From Mycolicibacterium goodii (GTDB taxonomy: Bacteria; Actinomycetota; Actinomycetes; Mycobacteriales; Mycobacteriaceae), in NCBI RefSeq assembly GCF_001187505.1, contig NZ_CP012150.1:2418001-2482000 (forward strand): DNA of 64,000 bases, in the 5' to 3' direction. Of the stretch, positions 16,608 through 25,587 are shown in pieces (positions within the stretch are counted from its first letter, which is position 1; the number at the start of each line of letters is the position of its first letter). Made by a program: the position numbers and the translations under genes. Below the pieces are notes generated by a model. That model saw only the letters and a list, made by a program, of their open reading frames with translations. It did no database searches and was not told the origin of the DNA.

Positions 16608-18047
16608 GTGTTTGACCGGGTGAACCGTGGTCGACGCGGGGTTCCGCTACGGGTGGGGTTGGTGGCCGCCGCGTTGGTGCTGGTGGCGTGCGGGCTGTTG
16701 GCGTCGGGCATCGCGGTCACGTCGATCATGCGGCACACCGAGGTCAGCCGTATCGACCAGACCCTTCTCGACGCGTCCCGCAGCTGGGCGCAGGCGCCGC
16801 GCCGCGCACCCGCCACGCCGCTGGAAGGCCCCAACCCGGCCCGGCCGCCGTCGAACTTCTATGTGCGCGGCGTCGACGAGGACGGACGGACCTGGATCGC
16901 GGTCAACGACCGCGAGGCCGAACCGGCGCTTCCCGAGAGCAACGACGTCGGCCCGGTGCCGGTGACCGTCGGCTCGATCGACAAGTCGAACGTCGAGTGG
17001 CGGGCGATGACGGTACGCGGCCCCAACGGCGAATTGACCACTGTCGCAATCGATCTGTCCGAGGTGCAGTCATCGGTGCGGGCGCTGGTGTGGTCGCAGA
17101 TCGGCATCGGCGCCGCGGTGCTGCTGGTGCTCGGCGTCGTCGGCTACGTCGTCGTCCACCGGAGTCTGCGGCCCCTCGTCGAGGTCGAACGCACGGCCGC
17201 GGCGATCGCCGCGGGTCAGCTGGATCGTCGTGTGCCGGAACGGGATCCGCGCACCGAGGTGGGACGGCTGTCCTCGGCGCTCAACGGCATGCTCGCGCAG
17301 ATCCAGCGCGCGGTGGCGGCGTCGGAGGCCTCGGCGGAACAGGCCCGCTCGTCGGAGGACCGCATGCGGCGCTTCATCACCGACGCCAGCCACGAACTGC
17401 GCACACCGTTGACGACGATCCGCGGCTTCGCCGAGCTGTACCGGCAGGGCGCCGCGCGCGACATCGAGATGCTGATGGGACGCATCGAGAGCGAATCCCG
17501 CCGCATGGGGCTGCTGGTCGAGGATCTGCTGCTGCTCGCGCGCCTGGACGCGCAGCGTCCGCTCGAACGCCGCCGGGTCGATCTGCTCGCGCTGGCGACC
17601 GATGCCGTGCACGACGCGCAGTCGATCGCGCCGAAACGCAAGGTGACGATGGAGGTTTTCGACGGCCCCGGCACGCCGGAGGTACTGGGTGACGAGGCCC
17701 GGTTGCGTCAGGTGATCGGCAACCTCGTGGCCAACGCCGTGCAGCACACACCGGAGACCGCGGGCATCACGGTGCGCGTGGGCACCGACGGGGACAACGC
17801 CGTGCTGGAGGTGTGCGACGAGGGTCCGGGTATGAGCCAGGAGGACGCGCGCCGGGTGTTCGAGCGGTTCTACCGCGCGGACTCGTCCCGCACCCGCGCC
17901 AGCGGCGGCACGGGGCTGGGACTGTCCATCGTCGACTCACTGGTGTACGCACACGGCGGCACCGTGAAGGTGACGACGGCGCTCGGGAAGGGCTCCCGGT
18001 TCACCGTCAGCCTGCCGCGGATTGCAGATCTGCCAGCGCGGCTTTGA
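16608..18047 (+). CDS. phoR: Sensor histidine kinase PhoR
   Basis: 479 residues from GTG 16608. Two membrane helices (about residues 14-38 and 163-185) flank an extracytoplasmic sensor of about 125 residues. Then come a HAMP linker ([19 protein letters not shown]), the H box [17 protein letters not shown] with the phospho-His, N box [10 protein letters not shown], and ATP motifs DEGPGMS and GGTGLGLSI. It phosphorylates PhoP. Its 3' end overlaps the convergent HIT gene by 41 bases, so the transcripts are mutually antisense there. Confidence 0.97.
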   Translation: MFDRVNRGRRGVPLRVGLVAAALVLVACGLLASGIAVTSIMRHTEVSRIDQTLLDASRSWAQAPRRAPATPLEGPNPARPPSNFYVRGVDEDGRTWIAVNDREAEPALPESNDVGPVPVTVGSIDKSNVEWRAMTVRGPNGELTTVAIDLSEVQSSVRALVWSQIGIGAAVLLVLGVVGYVVVHRSLRPLVEVERTAAAIAAGQLDRRVPERDPRTEVGRLSSALNGMLAQIQRAVAASEASAEQARSSEDRMRRFITDASHELRTPLTTIRGFAELYRQGAARDIEMLMGRIESESRRMGLLVEDLLLLARLDAQRPLERRRVDLLALATDAVHDAQSIAPKRKVTMEVFDGPGTPEVLGDEARLRQVIGNLVANAVQHTPETAGITVRVGTDGDNAVLEVCDEGPGMSQEDARRVFERFYRADSSRTRASGGTGLGLSIVDSLVYAHGGTVKVTTALGKGSRFTVSLPRIADLPARL

Positions 18048-18423
18048 TCTTCGCCTGAGCCTCGTCGAGCGACTCCGGCGACGGGTTCCGGTCGACGTTC
18101 GCGAAGCCGAAGTCCGACAGGTTGCGTGCGGGGAAGACGTGCACGTGCAGGTGCGGCACCTCCAGGCCCGCGATGATCAGGCCCGAGCGCTCGGTGTCGA
18201 AGGCCTTGCAGACCGCCTTGCCGATCAGCTGTGAGACCTCCATGACCCGGTTGAACAGCGCGGGTTCGACGTCCTGCCAGTTGTCGACCTCGGCGCGCGG
18301 CACCACGAGCGTGTGGCCCTGCGTCATGGGCTCGATCGTCAGGAACGCCACGAGGTCGTCGTCTTCGTAGACGAATCGGCCGGGCAGTTCTCCGTTGATG
18401 ATCTTCGTGAAGACGGTCGCCAT
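18007..18423 (-). CDS. HIT-family nucleotide hydrolase/transferase
   Basis: 138 residues from ATG 18423; two upstream in-frame ATGs at 18429 and 18435 exist. It carries the histidine triad HLHVHVF (about residues 99-105), the N-terminal IFxKII-like start ([12 protein letters not shown]) and [10 protein letters not shown]. The family hydrolyses purine nucleotide phosphoramidates or dinucleoside polyphosphates. It corresponds to Rv0759c, also convergent with phoR in M. tuberculosis. The last 13 codons are antisense to the end of phoR. A perfect 14-bp palindrome lies 24 bases upstream of the start. Confidence 0.93.
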   Translation of the reverse strand: MATVFTKIINGELPGRFVYEDDDLVAFLTIEPMTQGHTLVVPRAEVDNWQDVEPALFNRVMEVSQLIGKAVCKAFDTERSGLIIAGLEVPHLHVHVFPARNLSDFGFANVDRNPSPESLDEAQAKIKAALADLQSAAG

Positions 18424-18447
18424 GGACATGAGCATAGTGAGCCGGAT

Positions 18448-18461
18448 GAGACGGCCGTCTC
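18448..18461. promoter_or_regulatory. Perfect 14-bp palindrome upstream of the HIT gene
   Basis: GAGACGGCCGTCTC is a perfect inverted repeat (7+7) located 25-38 bases upstream of the HIT start codon. Its size and symmetry fit a TetR-type operator. The cognate regulator is not evident. Confidence 0.4.
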
Positions 18462-18485
18462 GTTGCGTCCGCGCCGATCGAGGAG

Positions 18486-18839
18486 TTGGATAGAGGGGCT
18501 TATCAATCGGGTGAAGGAGATGACGGGCTCGTGGCCGACGCGGTCAAGTGGGGAGCAGGCGGTGAGGAACCGGCGGCCCCGAACGAACGAGATGACCGCT
18601 TCGAGTGGATGGACCTCGACGTCCCCGCCGCCAGGTGGTGGGAGATCGCCGGCCATCCCGAGTTGATCCGCCGCGGCGTCGACGGCTGGGTGTTCTACTC
18701 CTGCACCGACTCACCTGCGGGCGACGACCACGTCGTGCTGACGTACTACCGCCCGTTGAAGGTGCCGGTCTCGCACGGGGTGCGTCCGGTGCGTCGGGGC
18801 CGACGCTTCGAACGCGGGGTGTGCGCTACCCGCCGTTGA
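18486..18839 (+). CDS. Doubtful 117-residue ORF in the phoR/HIT to SnoaL gap
   Basis: Between 18424 and 18885 no firm gene is visible. This frame has coding-like third positions from about 18595 to 18790 ([20 protein letters not shown] ... [10 protein letters not shown] ... [19 protein letters not shown]), while its N-terminus and its Arg-rich C-terminus look like random frame. It may be a fragment of a degraded gene. I recognise no family. On the minus strand just beyond it, a short frame ending [15 protein letters not shown] runs to a stop near 18835, perhaps debris of another gene. Confidence 0.3.
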   Translation: MDRGAYQSGEGDDGLVADAVKWGAGGEEPAAPNERDDRFEWMDLDVPAARWWEIAGHPELIRRGVDGWVFYSCTDSPAGDDHVVLTYYRPLKVPVSHGVRPVRRGRRFERGVCATRR

Positions 18840-18885
18840 TCATCCGGTGCAGCTCGTCGAGGCTCCGGGGCCGGTCAGCGGACCG

Positions 18886-19338
18886 CTACTCGGTGGGGCC
18901 CTCCTGCTGGCCGAACTTCATGGCGTCCATGTTCCAGTAGCCCCGCAGGTTGGTGATCAGGCCCGCGTCGTCGACCTTGTATGTGAAAACGCCACGCACC
19001 GTCGCGGTGAAGCCGTTGGGAAATTCGGTGTGCAGCACCAGGATGTAGGCGATCTCGGTCGGCGAGCTGGACGGGAACGTCTCCTCGCACGTGACCGTCA
19101 GCTGGTTGGGGCCGATGTTCTGGTCGAAGAAGGACGCGACGGCGTCCTTACCCCGCACACCGGTGCCGTCGGGGTTGGTGACGGCCTGGCCGATCGGGTC
19201 CTCGATGACGACGTCGTCGGCCATGAGGGCCAGCCAGCCCTCGCGGTCACCGGACTGCACGCAGCGCCACGACGCCCGTGACGCGGTCACCACGGGTGAT
19301 TCGGTGCTGGTCTCGGTCGCTTCGGTCGCTTCGGTCAC
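18886..19338 (-). CDS. SnoaL/ketosteroid-isomerase-like protein (Rv0760c-like)
   Basis: 150 residues from GTG 19338, preceded by a strong GGAGG five bases away. After a Thr/Glu-rich start (TEATEATETST) comes an NTF2-like cone fold: SSWRCVQ-like SRASWRCVQSGDREGWLALMAD (split here), DPIGQAVTNPDG, CEETFPSSSP, RGVFTYKVDDAGLITNLRGYW. The M. tuberculosis relative Rv0760c binds steroids and resembles ketosteroid isomerase. It is the last gene of the tetR-cyp51-adh operon, separated from adh by a long hairpin, so its expression may be attenuated relative to the upstream genes. Confidence 0.88.
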   Translation of the reverse strand: MTEATEATETSTESPVVTASRASWRCVQSGDREGWLALMADDVVIEDPIGQAVTNPDGTGVRGKDAVASFFDQNIGPNQLTVTCEETFPSSSPTEIAYILVLHTEFPNGFTATVRGVFTYKVDDAGLITNLRGYWNMDAMKFGQQEGPTE

Positions 19339-19358
19339 GGGTTCCTCCGTTCTGTTCG

Positions 19359-19419
19359 GCCGAAACCGCATTCCAGCAGGCGTCTACTCGCAGTTTGCCT
19401 GCCGGAATGCGGTTTCGGC
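19359..19419. terminator. Long hairpin between adh and the SnoaL-like gene
   Basis: Arms 19359-19381 and 19397-19419 pair over 23 positions with one mismatch (the outer 16 bases, GCCGAAACCGCATTCC, are perfect), with a 15-base loop. No U tract follows. It lies in the 92-bp gap after the adh stop (minus strand) and ends 20 bases before the SnoaL GTG. A terminator, attenuator or mRNA-processing structure is plausible. Confidence 0.7.
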
Positions 19420-19430
19420 GCAAAGGGGGG

Positions 19431-20558
19431 TCAGCGGTCGGCGTCGGTGAAGCGGATGACGCCGCGGATGTTGCGGCCTTCCATCATGTCCTTGTAGCCG
19501 TCGTTGATCTGCTCCAGCTTGTACTGGCGCGTGACCATGTCGTCGAGATTGAGCTTGCCCGCCTTGTACATGCTCAGCAGCAGAGGGATGTCGTGGTGCG
19601 GGTTGCCGCCGCCGAAGATGGTGCCCTGCAGGTTCTTCTGCATCAGGGTCAACATCGCCAGGTTGATGTTGGCGTTCGTGTCGAGCATGCTGCCGATGGC
19701 CGTCAACACGCACGTGCCACCCTTGCTGGTCACGTTGAGGTAGTTGTCGACGTCCTCACCGTGCAGCTCGCCGACCGTCACGATGACCTTCTTGGCCATG
19801 CCACCCGCGGTGACCTCGGCGATACCCGCCATGGCCGAGAAGACGTCGGGGTAGACGTGGGTGGCGCCGAACTTGAGCGCCTGATCGCGCTTCCACTCGA
19901 CCGGGTCGATCGCGAAGATGTAGCGTGCACCGGCGTTGACCGCGCCCTGCAGCGCGCCCATGCCCACACCGCCGATGCCGAAGATCGCGACGTCGTCGCC
20001 GGGACGGATGTCGCCGCTGCGCACCGCCGAGCCGTAACCCGTGGTGACACCGCAGCCGACGAGGCAGGCGACCTCGAACGGGATCGACTTGTCGATCTTC
20101 ACCACCGAGCTCTTGTGCACGACCATGTACGGCGAGAAGGTTCCGAGCAGGGTCATCGGGAACACCGGCTTGCCGTTGGCGTGGATGCGGTGGGTGCCGT
20201 CGGAGACGGCGGTTCCGCCGAGCAGACCGGCGCCCAGATCGCACAGGTTGCGCATCCCGGCCTGGCACGACGGGCAGGAACCGCACGACGGGATGAACGA
20301 CAGCACGACGTGGTCACCGGGCTCGAGGCCCTCCACCCCCGGGCCCACCTCGGTGACGACGCCCGCGCCCTCGTGGCCGCCGAGGACCGGGAACCCACCC
20401 ATCGGGATGCCGCCGGTCACCAGGTGGTGATCAGAGTGGCACATGCCGGACGCTTCCATCTGGATCTTGACCTCGTCCTTGACGGGGTCACCGATTTCGA
20501 TCTCCTCGATCGACCACGGTTGGTTGAACTCCCAGATGAGAGCACCTTTTGTCTTCAT
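19431..20558 (-). CDS. Zinc alcohol dehydrogenase, NDMA-dependent/mycothiol-type family
   Basis: 375 residues. Catalytic zinc ligands in GMCHSDHH and GGHEGAG; structural zinc cysteines in CGSCPSCQAGMRNLC; Rossmann motif FGIGGVGMGALQG; the C-terminal TIFGGGNP is typical of the mycobacterial NDMA-type alcohol dehydrogenases. It corresponds in position to Rv0761c (adhB). It probably oxidises an alcohol made by the upstream P450s, often with a tightly bound nicotinamide cofactor reoxidised by an external acceptor. AGGAG lies 5 bases before the ATG. Confidence 0.93.
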   Translation of the reverse strand: MKTKGALIWEFNQPWSIEEIEIGDPVKDEVKIQMEASGMCHSDHHLVTGGIPMGGFPVLGGHEGAGVVTEVGPGVEGLEPGDHVVLSFIPSCGSCPSCQAGMRNLCDLGAGLLGGTAVSDGTHRIHANGKPVFPMTLLGTFSPYMVVHKSSVVKIDKSIPFEVACLVGCGVTTGYGSAVRSGDIRPGDDVAIFGIGGVGMGALQGAVNAGARYIFAIDPVEWKRDQALKFGATHVYPDVFSAMAGIAEVTAGGMAKKVIVTVGELHGEDVDNYLNVTSKGGTCVLTAIGSMLDTNANINLAMLTLMQKNLQGTIFGGGNPHHDIPLLLSMYKAGKLNLDDMVTRQYKLEQINDGYKDMMEGRNIRGVIRFTDADR

Positions 20559-20657
20559 GAAGCTCCTGCCTTCGAAAGAAGTGGTCGGTTGGCGTCGAAG
20601 ACCAGCCTAGTTACCCAGGTCACAATAGACCCAACCGGGCGGTCGGTTGGTCGGACC

Positions 20658-21197
20658 TCACCAGATCGGCACCGGACTGGTCCCGATCGGGTAGTAGCCC
20701 GGCAGCTTTTCACCCGCCAGCGACCGCTCGATGCGCTTCTGCATCGTGGGGGTCAGATCACCGGACTCGATGAGCTTCATGAACGCCTTCTGCACGTGCC
20801 CGAAGTCGAAGAAGTCCCGCTGCCACTCGATGAGCAACCCGTCGTTGAGTCGGAACCAGCTGCCGCCGATGCCGTAGATCTCGTCGCGCGCACCGTCGCT
20901 CTTGTTGGCGATCTGCTTCCAGAAGCCCACGATCTCGCCCTGCTTGTCGTCGATCAGCACCTTCTGGTACTCGTAGACCCAGTTCTCCAGGCCCTCCATC
21001 TCCAGACCCAGTGCCACATCACGGATCTCGTCACGGCCGATGCACATGACGTCTTCCTTGGGGCCGATGTTCCAGCCGTATGTGGCGTCCTCGGCGTAGA
21101 ACTCCGCCAACGGTTTCCAGTCGCCGGCCCGCTCGGCATCCCGGTTGGCCTTGAGCCACCGGTCAACCCACTCTTCCAGCTGTTCGCGTGACGCCAT
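20658..21197 (-). CDS. NTF2-like protein of the cyp51 operon (Rv0762c-like)
   Basis: 179 residues from ATG 21197 with AAGGAG 5 bases upstream, within the end of the ferredoxin gene. The N-terminal VDRWLKANRDAERAGDWKPLAEFYAEDATYGW (seen in pieces), then GRDEIRD and WQRDFFDFG, fit a SnoaL/NTF2-like alpha+beta cone. There is no signal peptide. Position between ferredoxin and alcohol dehydrogenase suggests handling of a hydrophobic intermediate of the same pathway. Function not established. Confidence 0.8.
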   Translation of the reverse strand: MASREQLEEWVDRWLKANRDAERAGDWKPLAEFYAEDATYGWNIGPKEDVMCIGRDEIRDVALGLEMEGLENWVYEYQKVLIDDKQGEIVGFWKQIANKSDGARDEIYGIGGSWFRLNDGLLIEWQRDFFDFGHVQKAFMKLIESGDLTPTMQKRIERSLAGEKLPGYYPIGTSPVPIW

Positions 21198-21199
21198 AC

Positions 21200-21418
<219 letters not shown>

Positions 21419-22777
21419 TCAGCCCTTCACCCGCCTGCGGTAGCGCACCCTGGCAGGCCGAGCCAGCTGGACCACCATCTTCGAATGGTCGTTGCGGTAA
21501 CTGTCCGGCGGCTGCGCCATCTGAAACTCGTAGTCGCGCAACAGTACCGAGAAGATCGCCTTGATCTGCATCTGCGCGAACGCCGCGCCGACGCAGCGGT
21601 GCTTACCCGCGCCGAATGGGATCCACGTCCACCGGTTGACCAGGTCTTCCTGGCGCGGCTTGTGGTAACGGTCGGGGTCGAAGGTGTCCGGGTCGGGGAA
21701 GTCCTGCGGGATCCGGTTGGAGATCGCCGGTGAGGCCGCGACCATCTGGCCCTTGTGGATCGGGCGCCCGGCGACCTCGAACTCGTCCTGCGCGACGCGC
21801 ATCAGGATGATCAGCGGCGGGTGCAGGCGCAGCGTCTCCTTGAGCGCGTTGTCCAGGTTCGGGATCTGGCGCAGCGCATGGAAACTCACCTCCTGGCCGT
21901 CGGCGTACAGCTCGTCGAGCTCGGCCTGTACCTTCGCGTAGAACTCGGGGTGGCGCAGCAGTTCGATCAGCGTCCACGACGCGGTGCCCGAGCTGGTGTG
22001 GTGCCCGGCGAACATCAGCGAGATGAACATGCCGGTCACCTCGTTGGCCGAGAACCGCGGATTGCCGTCCTCGTCCTTGATCGACACCAGCACGTCGAGC
22101 AGATCCCGCTCGCTCTTGTCCTTGGGCGGGTTGGCGATTCGGCCGTTCATGACCTCCTGCACGAGATCGACCAGGTTCGCCCGCGCCTGGTCGCGGACCC
22201 GGAAGCTCTCGATGGGCAGGTACGGGTCGACGTAGCACAGCGGATCGGTGCCGCGTTCGAGCAGGTGGTAATAGTCCGCGAAGCGTTTGTCCAACTGGTT
22301 GCGGAACTTCACCCCGATCAGGCAGGCCGTCGAGGTGTAGATGGTGAGCTCGGCGAAGAACTCGAGCAGGTCGATCTCGCCTTCGTCGCCCCAGTGCTCG
22401 ACCATCCGCCTGACCTCGTTCTCGATGGTCGAGGCGTGCCCTTTCATCTGTTCACCGCGAAGTGCGGTGTTGTGCAGCATCTCCGCGCGCCGCTGAGGAT
22501 CGGCGTCGAATACGACACCCTCGCCGAAGATCGGCGTCATGAACGGGTAGGCCTCGGCCTGGTTGAGTTCGCTGTCGCTGGAACGGAAGAAGAACTCGTT
22601 GGCCTGCGCGCCGGACAACAACACCACCTGCTTGTCCGCGAGCTGGAACCAGCCGACATCCCCACATTCCAGCCGCAGTCTCCGCATCAAACCGATCGGA
22701 TCGGTGCGGAATTCCTCGAGGTGGCCGTGTTCTTCCTCGCCACCGGAGACCCGCGGTACATCGTGGTGCGTGGTCAC
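21419..22777 (-). CDS. cyp51: Sterol 14-alpha-demethylase CYP51
   Basis: 452 residues from GTG 22777. P450 landmarks: I-helix AGHHTSSGT, ETLRLHPP (K helix), and heme loop FGAGKHRCVG near residue 390; the B'/C region YPFMTPIFGEGVVFD is characteristic of CYP51. In mycobacteria it demethylates sterols such as lanosterol and obtusifoliol in vitro, although no complete sterol synthesis is known there. GTGA overlap with the upstream SDR stop and close ferredoxin show a tight operon. Confidence 0.97.
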   Translation of the reverse strand: MTTHHDVPRVSGGEEEHGHLEEFRTDPIGLMRRLRLECGDVGWFQLADKQVVLLSGAQANEFFFRSSDSELNQAEAYPFMTPIFGEGVVFDADPQRRAEMLHNTALRGEQMKGHASTIENEVRRMVEHWGDEGEIDLLEFFAELTIYTSTACLIGVKFRNQLDKRFADYYHLLERGTDPLCYVDPYLPIESFRVRDQARANLVDLVQEVMNGRIANPPKDKSERDLLDVLVSIKDEDGNPRFSANEVTGMFISLMFAGHHTSSGTASWTLIELLRHPEFYAKVQAELDELYADGQEVSFHALRQIPNLDNALKETLRLHPPLIILMRVAQDEFEVAGRPIHKGQMVAASPAISNRIPQDFPDPDTFDPDRYHKPRQEDLVNRWTWIPFGAGKHRCVGAAFAQMQIKAIFSVLLRDYEFQMAQPPDSYRNDHSKMVVQLARPARVRYRRRVKG

Positions 22778-23601
22778 TTCTTCGGCATCCCTTCGTCACC
22801 GAGGGCGAGTTTCTGACGGTCCTTCACCTCGGCCAGCGGCGCCTCCGGCTGGATCTCCAGGTTCGCGATGAACCCGCCGCGCGGGGTTTCCGCGACGAAC
22901 GTGATCGCCCTGGCCAGGTCCGCGGCCCGCAGGAAGTAGTCGTGACGTGCCTGTCCCCACCTGGCCCAATCCTCAAGCGCCGGACCGATCTTCTCGGCGG
23001 GCAGGCTCCAACCCATGGACGTGCGGGTGGGTCCGGGATGCACGATCGACGCGCGCACGCCCGTGCCCTCGAGCTCCATCTGCAGGTTGTTGACCATGGC
23101 CAGCAGGCCGGCCTTCGCGGCGCCGTAGGCGCCCATGTGCGGGCGTTGCCGCAGTGACACGTCGGAGCCGACGAAGATGACGTCGCCGCGCCGCCGCTCG
23201 ACCATGGCCGGAAGCACCGCGGTGGCCATCCGGTTCGCGCCGATCAGATGGATCTGGACCTGCTGCTCGAATTCCTCGGTGCTGATCTCGTGCAGGCGAC
23301 CGAAGTCGGTGTCGCCGGCTCCGGCCACCAGAACTTCGATGTCGCCGAGCGCCTCGGTCGCGGTGTGCACGAAGGACTTCACCGAATCCGCGTCGGTGAC
23401 GTCGAGTGGCAGTGCGACGGCCTCACCGCCACGGGTGGTGATCTGTTCGACGAGTTCCTGGCATTTCTCGACCCGACGCGCACCGAGCGCGACCGGGAAA
23501 CCGTGCGCCGCCAACTCGACCGCGGTGGCGGCGCCGATCCCGGACGATGCGCCTGCGACGATCGCGGGCCTGCGGGCGGGATGGGGTTCAAAACGGGCCA
23601 T
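22774..23601 (-). CDS. Short-chain dehydrogenase of the cyp51 operon (Rv0765c-like)
   Basis: 275 residues. Rossmann motif AGASSGIGAATA, catalytic Ser in FVGSDVS, YGAAKAG (Tyr-x3-Lys), and HPGPTRTSMGW. It is placed between CYP123 (directly adjacent, stop next to start) and CYP51 (GTGA overlap). It likely oxidises or reduces a hydroxyl or keto group on the P450 substrate. In M. tuberculosis the same order is kept (Rv0764c-Rv0766c). Confidence 0.9.
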   Translation of the reverse strand: MARFEPHPARRPAIVAGASSGIGAATAVELAAHGFPVALGARRVEKCQELVEQITTRGGEAVALPLDVTDADSVKSFVHTATEALGDIEVLVAGAGDTDFGRLHEISTEEFEQQVQIHLIGANRMATAVLPAMVERRRGDVIFVGSDVSLRQRPHMGAYGAAKAGLLAMVNNLQMELEGTGVRASIVHPGPTRTSMGWSLPAEKIGPALEDWARWGQARHDYFLRAADLARAITFVAETPRGGFIANLEIQPEAPLAEVKDRQKLALGDEGMPKK

Positions 23602-24804
23602 TTAGCGTTTCTCCACTGTGATCGGAAGGTGAGCGAAACCGCGGACGCTGCTGGAATGCACCCGCACGGCCGCGGATTCGTCCACCTCGTATCCGCGGAT
23701 TCGCTTGAACAACTCGGTCAGTGCGACCCTGGCCTCCATCCGGGCCAGATGTGCGCCGAGGCAGAAATGCGCACCGCTGCCGAAGCTGACGAGCTTGGAG
23801 CCGATCTCACGGCCGATGCGGTACTCGTCGGGGTTGTCGAACGCCCGCTCGTCACGGTTGGCCGAACCGGCCAGCAGCACCAGCACATCACCCGCGGGCA
23901 CCGTGATGTCGTAGAACGTGATGTCCTCGGCGACCGCGCGCGCCAGGATCTGGCTGGAGGTGTCGTAGCGCAGCGTCTCCTCGACCCACAACGGGATCCG
24001 GTCGTGGTCGTCGAACACCGGTGCCAGCTGTTCGGGGAACTTGAACCCCCAATATGCAGCATTGGCAAGAAGTTTGGTGGTGGTCTCGTTGCCCGCGACG
24101 ACCATGAGGAACAGGAACGCCATGATCTCGTCGTCGGTGAGCTTGTCGCCGTCGATCTCGGCCTCGACCAGGGCCGAGGTCAGGTCGTCGCTGACGTTGC
24201 GGCGGCGAGAAGAGACCATCTCGGCGTAGTAGACCAGCAGTTCGCCCGACGCCGCGATCGCCGATTCGGGCACGTCGGCCACACCGTCCTCGCGGTGCAT
24301 GACACCGTCGGCGAGTGCGCGGATGCGTACCCGGTCCTCCTCGGGGACGCCCATCAGTTCGGAGATGACGTCCATCGGGAGCTTGCCCGCGAAGTCGTCG
24401 ACGAAGTCGAAAGTGTCTGACCCGAGGGCATTGTCGAGATGCTGCACGGCGATCTCGGTGACCCGGCCCTCCAGTTCGCGGATGCGGCGCGGCGTGAACC
24501 CCTTGGACACCAGCGTGCGCAACCGCAGGTGGGCCGGGTCGTCGAGGGCCAGAAACGACATCACACGGTGCGCCTCGTCGTTGCGCGACACCGGGTCCAG
24601 CGACACGCCGTGCTTGTTGGACAGCGCGGTGCTGTTGCGGAAACCCCTGAGCACGTCCTCGTGGCGTGACAGCGCCCAGAAGTTCCGCTCGTCGTTGCGG
24701 TACAACGGAGCCTCGTCGCGAAGCCGCTTGTAGTACGGATACGGATCCTCGTGGAAGTCGTAGTCGTACGGGTCGAGTATCGGTTCGGCGGTTCGCAAAC
24801 TCAT
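23602..24804 (-). CDS. Cytochrome P450, CYP123-like
   Basis: 400 residues. I helix VVAGNETTTKL, K helix EETLRYD, heme loop FGSGAHFCLGAHLARME around residue 345. The family assignment to CYP123 rests on synteny with Rv0766c and on general resemblance. The ATG overlaps the TetR stop as ATGA. It probably uses the ferredoxin encoded downstream. The substrate is unknown. Confidence 0.88.
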   Translation of the reverse strand: MSLRTAEPILDPYDYDFHEDPYPYYKRLRDEAPLYRNDERNFWALSRHEDVLRGFRNSTALSNKHGVSLDPVSRNDEAHRVMSFLALDDPAHLRLRTLVSKGFTPRRIRELEGRVTEIAVQHLDNALGSDTFDFVDDFAGKLPMDVISELMGVPEEDRVRIRALADGVMHREDGVADVPESAIAASGELLVYYAEMVSSRRRNVSDDLTSALVEAEIDGDKLTDDEIMAFLFLMVVAGNETTTKLLANAAYWGFKFPEQLAPVFDDHDRIPLWVEETLRYDTSSQILARAVAEDITFYDITVPAGDVLVLLAGSANRDERAFDNPDEYRIGREIGSKLVSFGSGAHFCLGAHLARMEARVALTELFKRIRGYEVDESAAVRVHSSSVRGFAHLPITVEKR

Positions 24805-25400
24805 CGATCCTCTCCCAGGATGAGCCCGACCACGTACGTGAGGCGGTCGGCGATCTGGTGGTAGGTGAAGGCGCCGCTGCCTGCATTGACCAGCGCGCCG
24901 AAGAACGTCATCTCCAGGGCCGACACGGTGCGCGGATCGGCATCCGGCCCCACGGCCGAACGGATCCGCTTGTGGATCTCGGCGCCGATGCGGTCGCGCA
25001 CGGCGCGGACCGCCTCATCGCCACCCCCGCCCAGCAGTGCGGTGGTGCAGGCCGCGGCCACCTCGGGCTCGTCGGCGACGACGAGCGTCAACGCCCGCAA
25101 CGCCTTGTCGACGCGGGTCTTCATGGAGTCGTTGACGTCGGTGAAGTACGGCACCTGGCGCACCAGGTCCAGATACACCTCCGCGATCAGATGATTCTTG
25201 GAGGAGAAGTAGGTGTACGCCGTGGCCGGGGCCACCTTGGCGCGTGCCGCGACGGCCCGCACCGTGAGGTCGGCGTACGACGACTCCCGCAGCATCTCGA
25301 TCCCCGCGCTGAGCACCTTGCGGAAGGTCTCTTCCTGGCGACGGTTACGCGGTGTCTCGCCACCGGTTGGTGTGATTGCAGCCACTGCATCGCTGGACAC
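24801..25400 (-). CDS. TetR-family regulator heading the cyp123-cyp51 operon
   Basis: 199 residues from GTG 25400. N-terminal helix-turn-helix: VRAVAARAKVAPATAYTYFSSK (two helices around residues 42-64). The ligand domain is unclassified. It is the first gene of the operon, so it probably represses its own promoter; an inverted repeat (TGGACA-N2-TGTCCA) overlaps its start codon and a second, weaker copy lies before the divergent aldehyde dehydrogenase. It corresponds to Rv0767c. Confidence 0.92.
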   Translation of the reverse strand: MSSDAVAAITPTGGETPRNRRQEETFRKVLSAGIEMLRESSYADLTVRAVAARAKVAPATAYTYFSSKNHLIAEVYLDLVRQVPYFTDVNDSMKTRVDKALRALTLVVADEPEVAAACTTALLGGGGDEAVRAVRDRIGAEIHKRIRSAVGPDADPRTVSALEMTFFGALVNAGSGAFTYHQIADRLTYVVGLILGEDR

Positions 25401-25407
25401 ATGTCCA
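25394..25407. promoter_or_regulatory. Inverted repeat at the tetR start codon, candidate operator
   Basis: TGGACA-CA-TGTCCA has perfect six-base arms and covers the GTG start of the TetR gene. Binding there would block transcription or translation initiation of the cyp51 operon. Confidence 0.5.
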
Positions 25408-25550
25408 AGTTAACCGAGCGCGGTGGCGTCGAGCAAGTGCCGGCATCGAAACCGCAGTTAGACAGGGTCATTGTGCGCGGTACGGGTCGCTCCAGCATCA
25501 CACCCTTGCGGCTGTGCAGCCGCTGCGACTATCGTTCGGGACCAGACAGC

Positions 25551-25564
25551 CAGACAGTTGTCCA
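25551..25564. promoter_or_regulatory. Second copy of the inverted repeat, upstream of aldA
   Basis: CAGACA-GT-TGTCCA shares the GACA-N2-TGTC core with the site at 25394. It ends 23 bases before the aldA ATG. The two copies bracket the 187-bp divergent intergenic region, as expected for one TetR protein controlling both operons. Confidence 0.4.
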
Positions 25565-25587
25565 GAATTGCGAAGTGGAGTTCAGCG

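Noticed and set aside
18830..18888. Read-through of the TAG ending the SnoaL-like gene would add [19 protein letters not shown] in frame.
   Set aside because: The related M. tuberculosis protein ends at the same place, and nothing in the sequence suggests stop-codon suppression. The tail is more likely debris.
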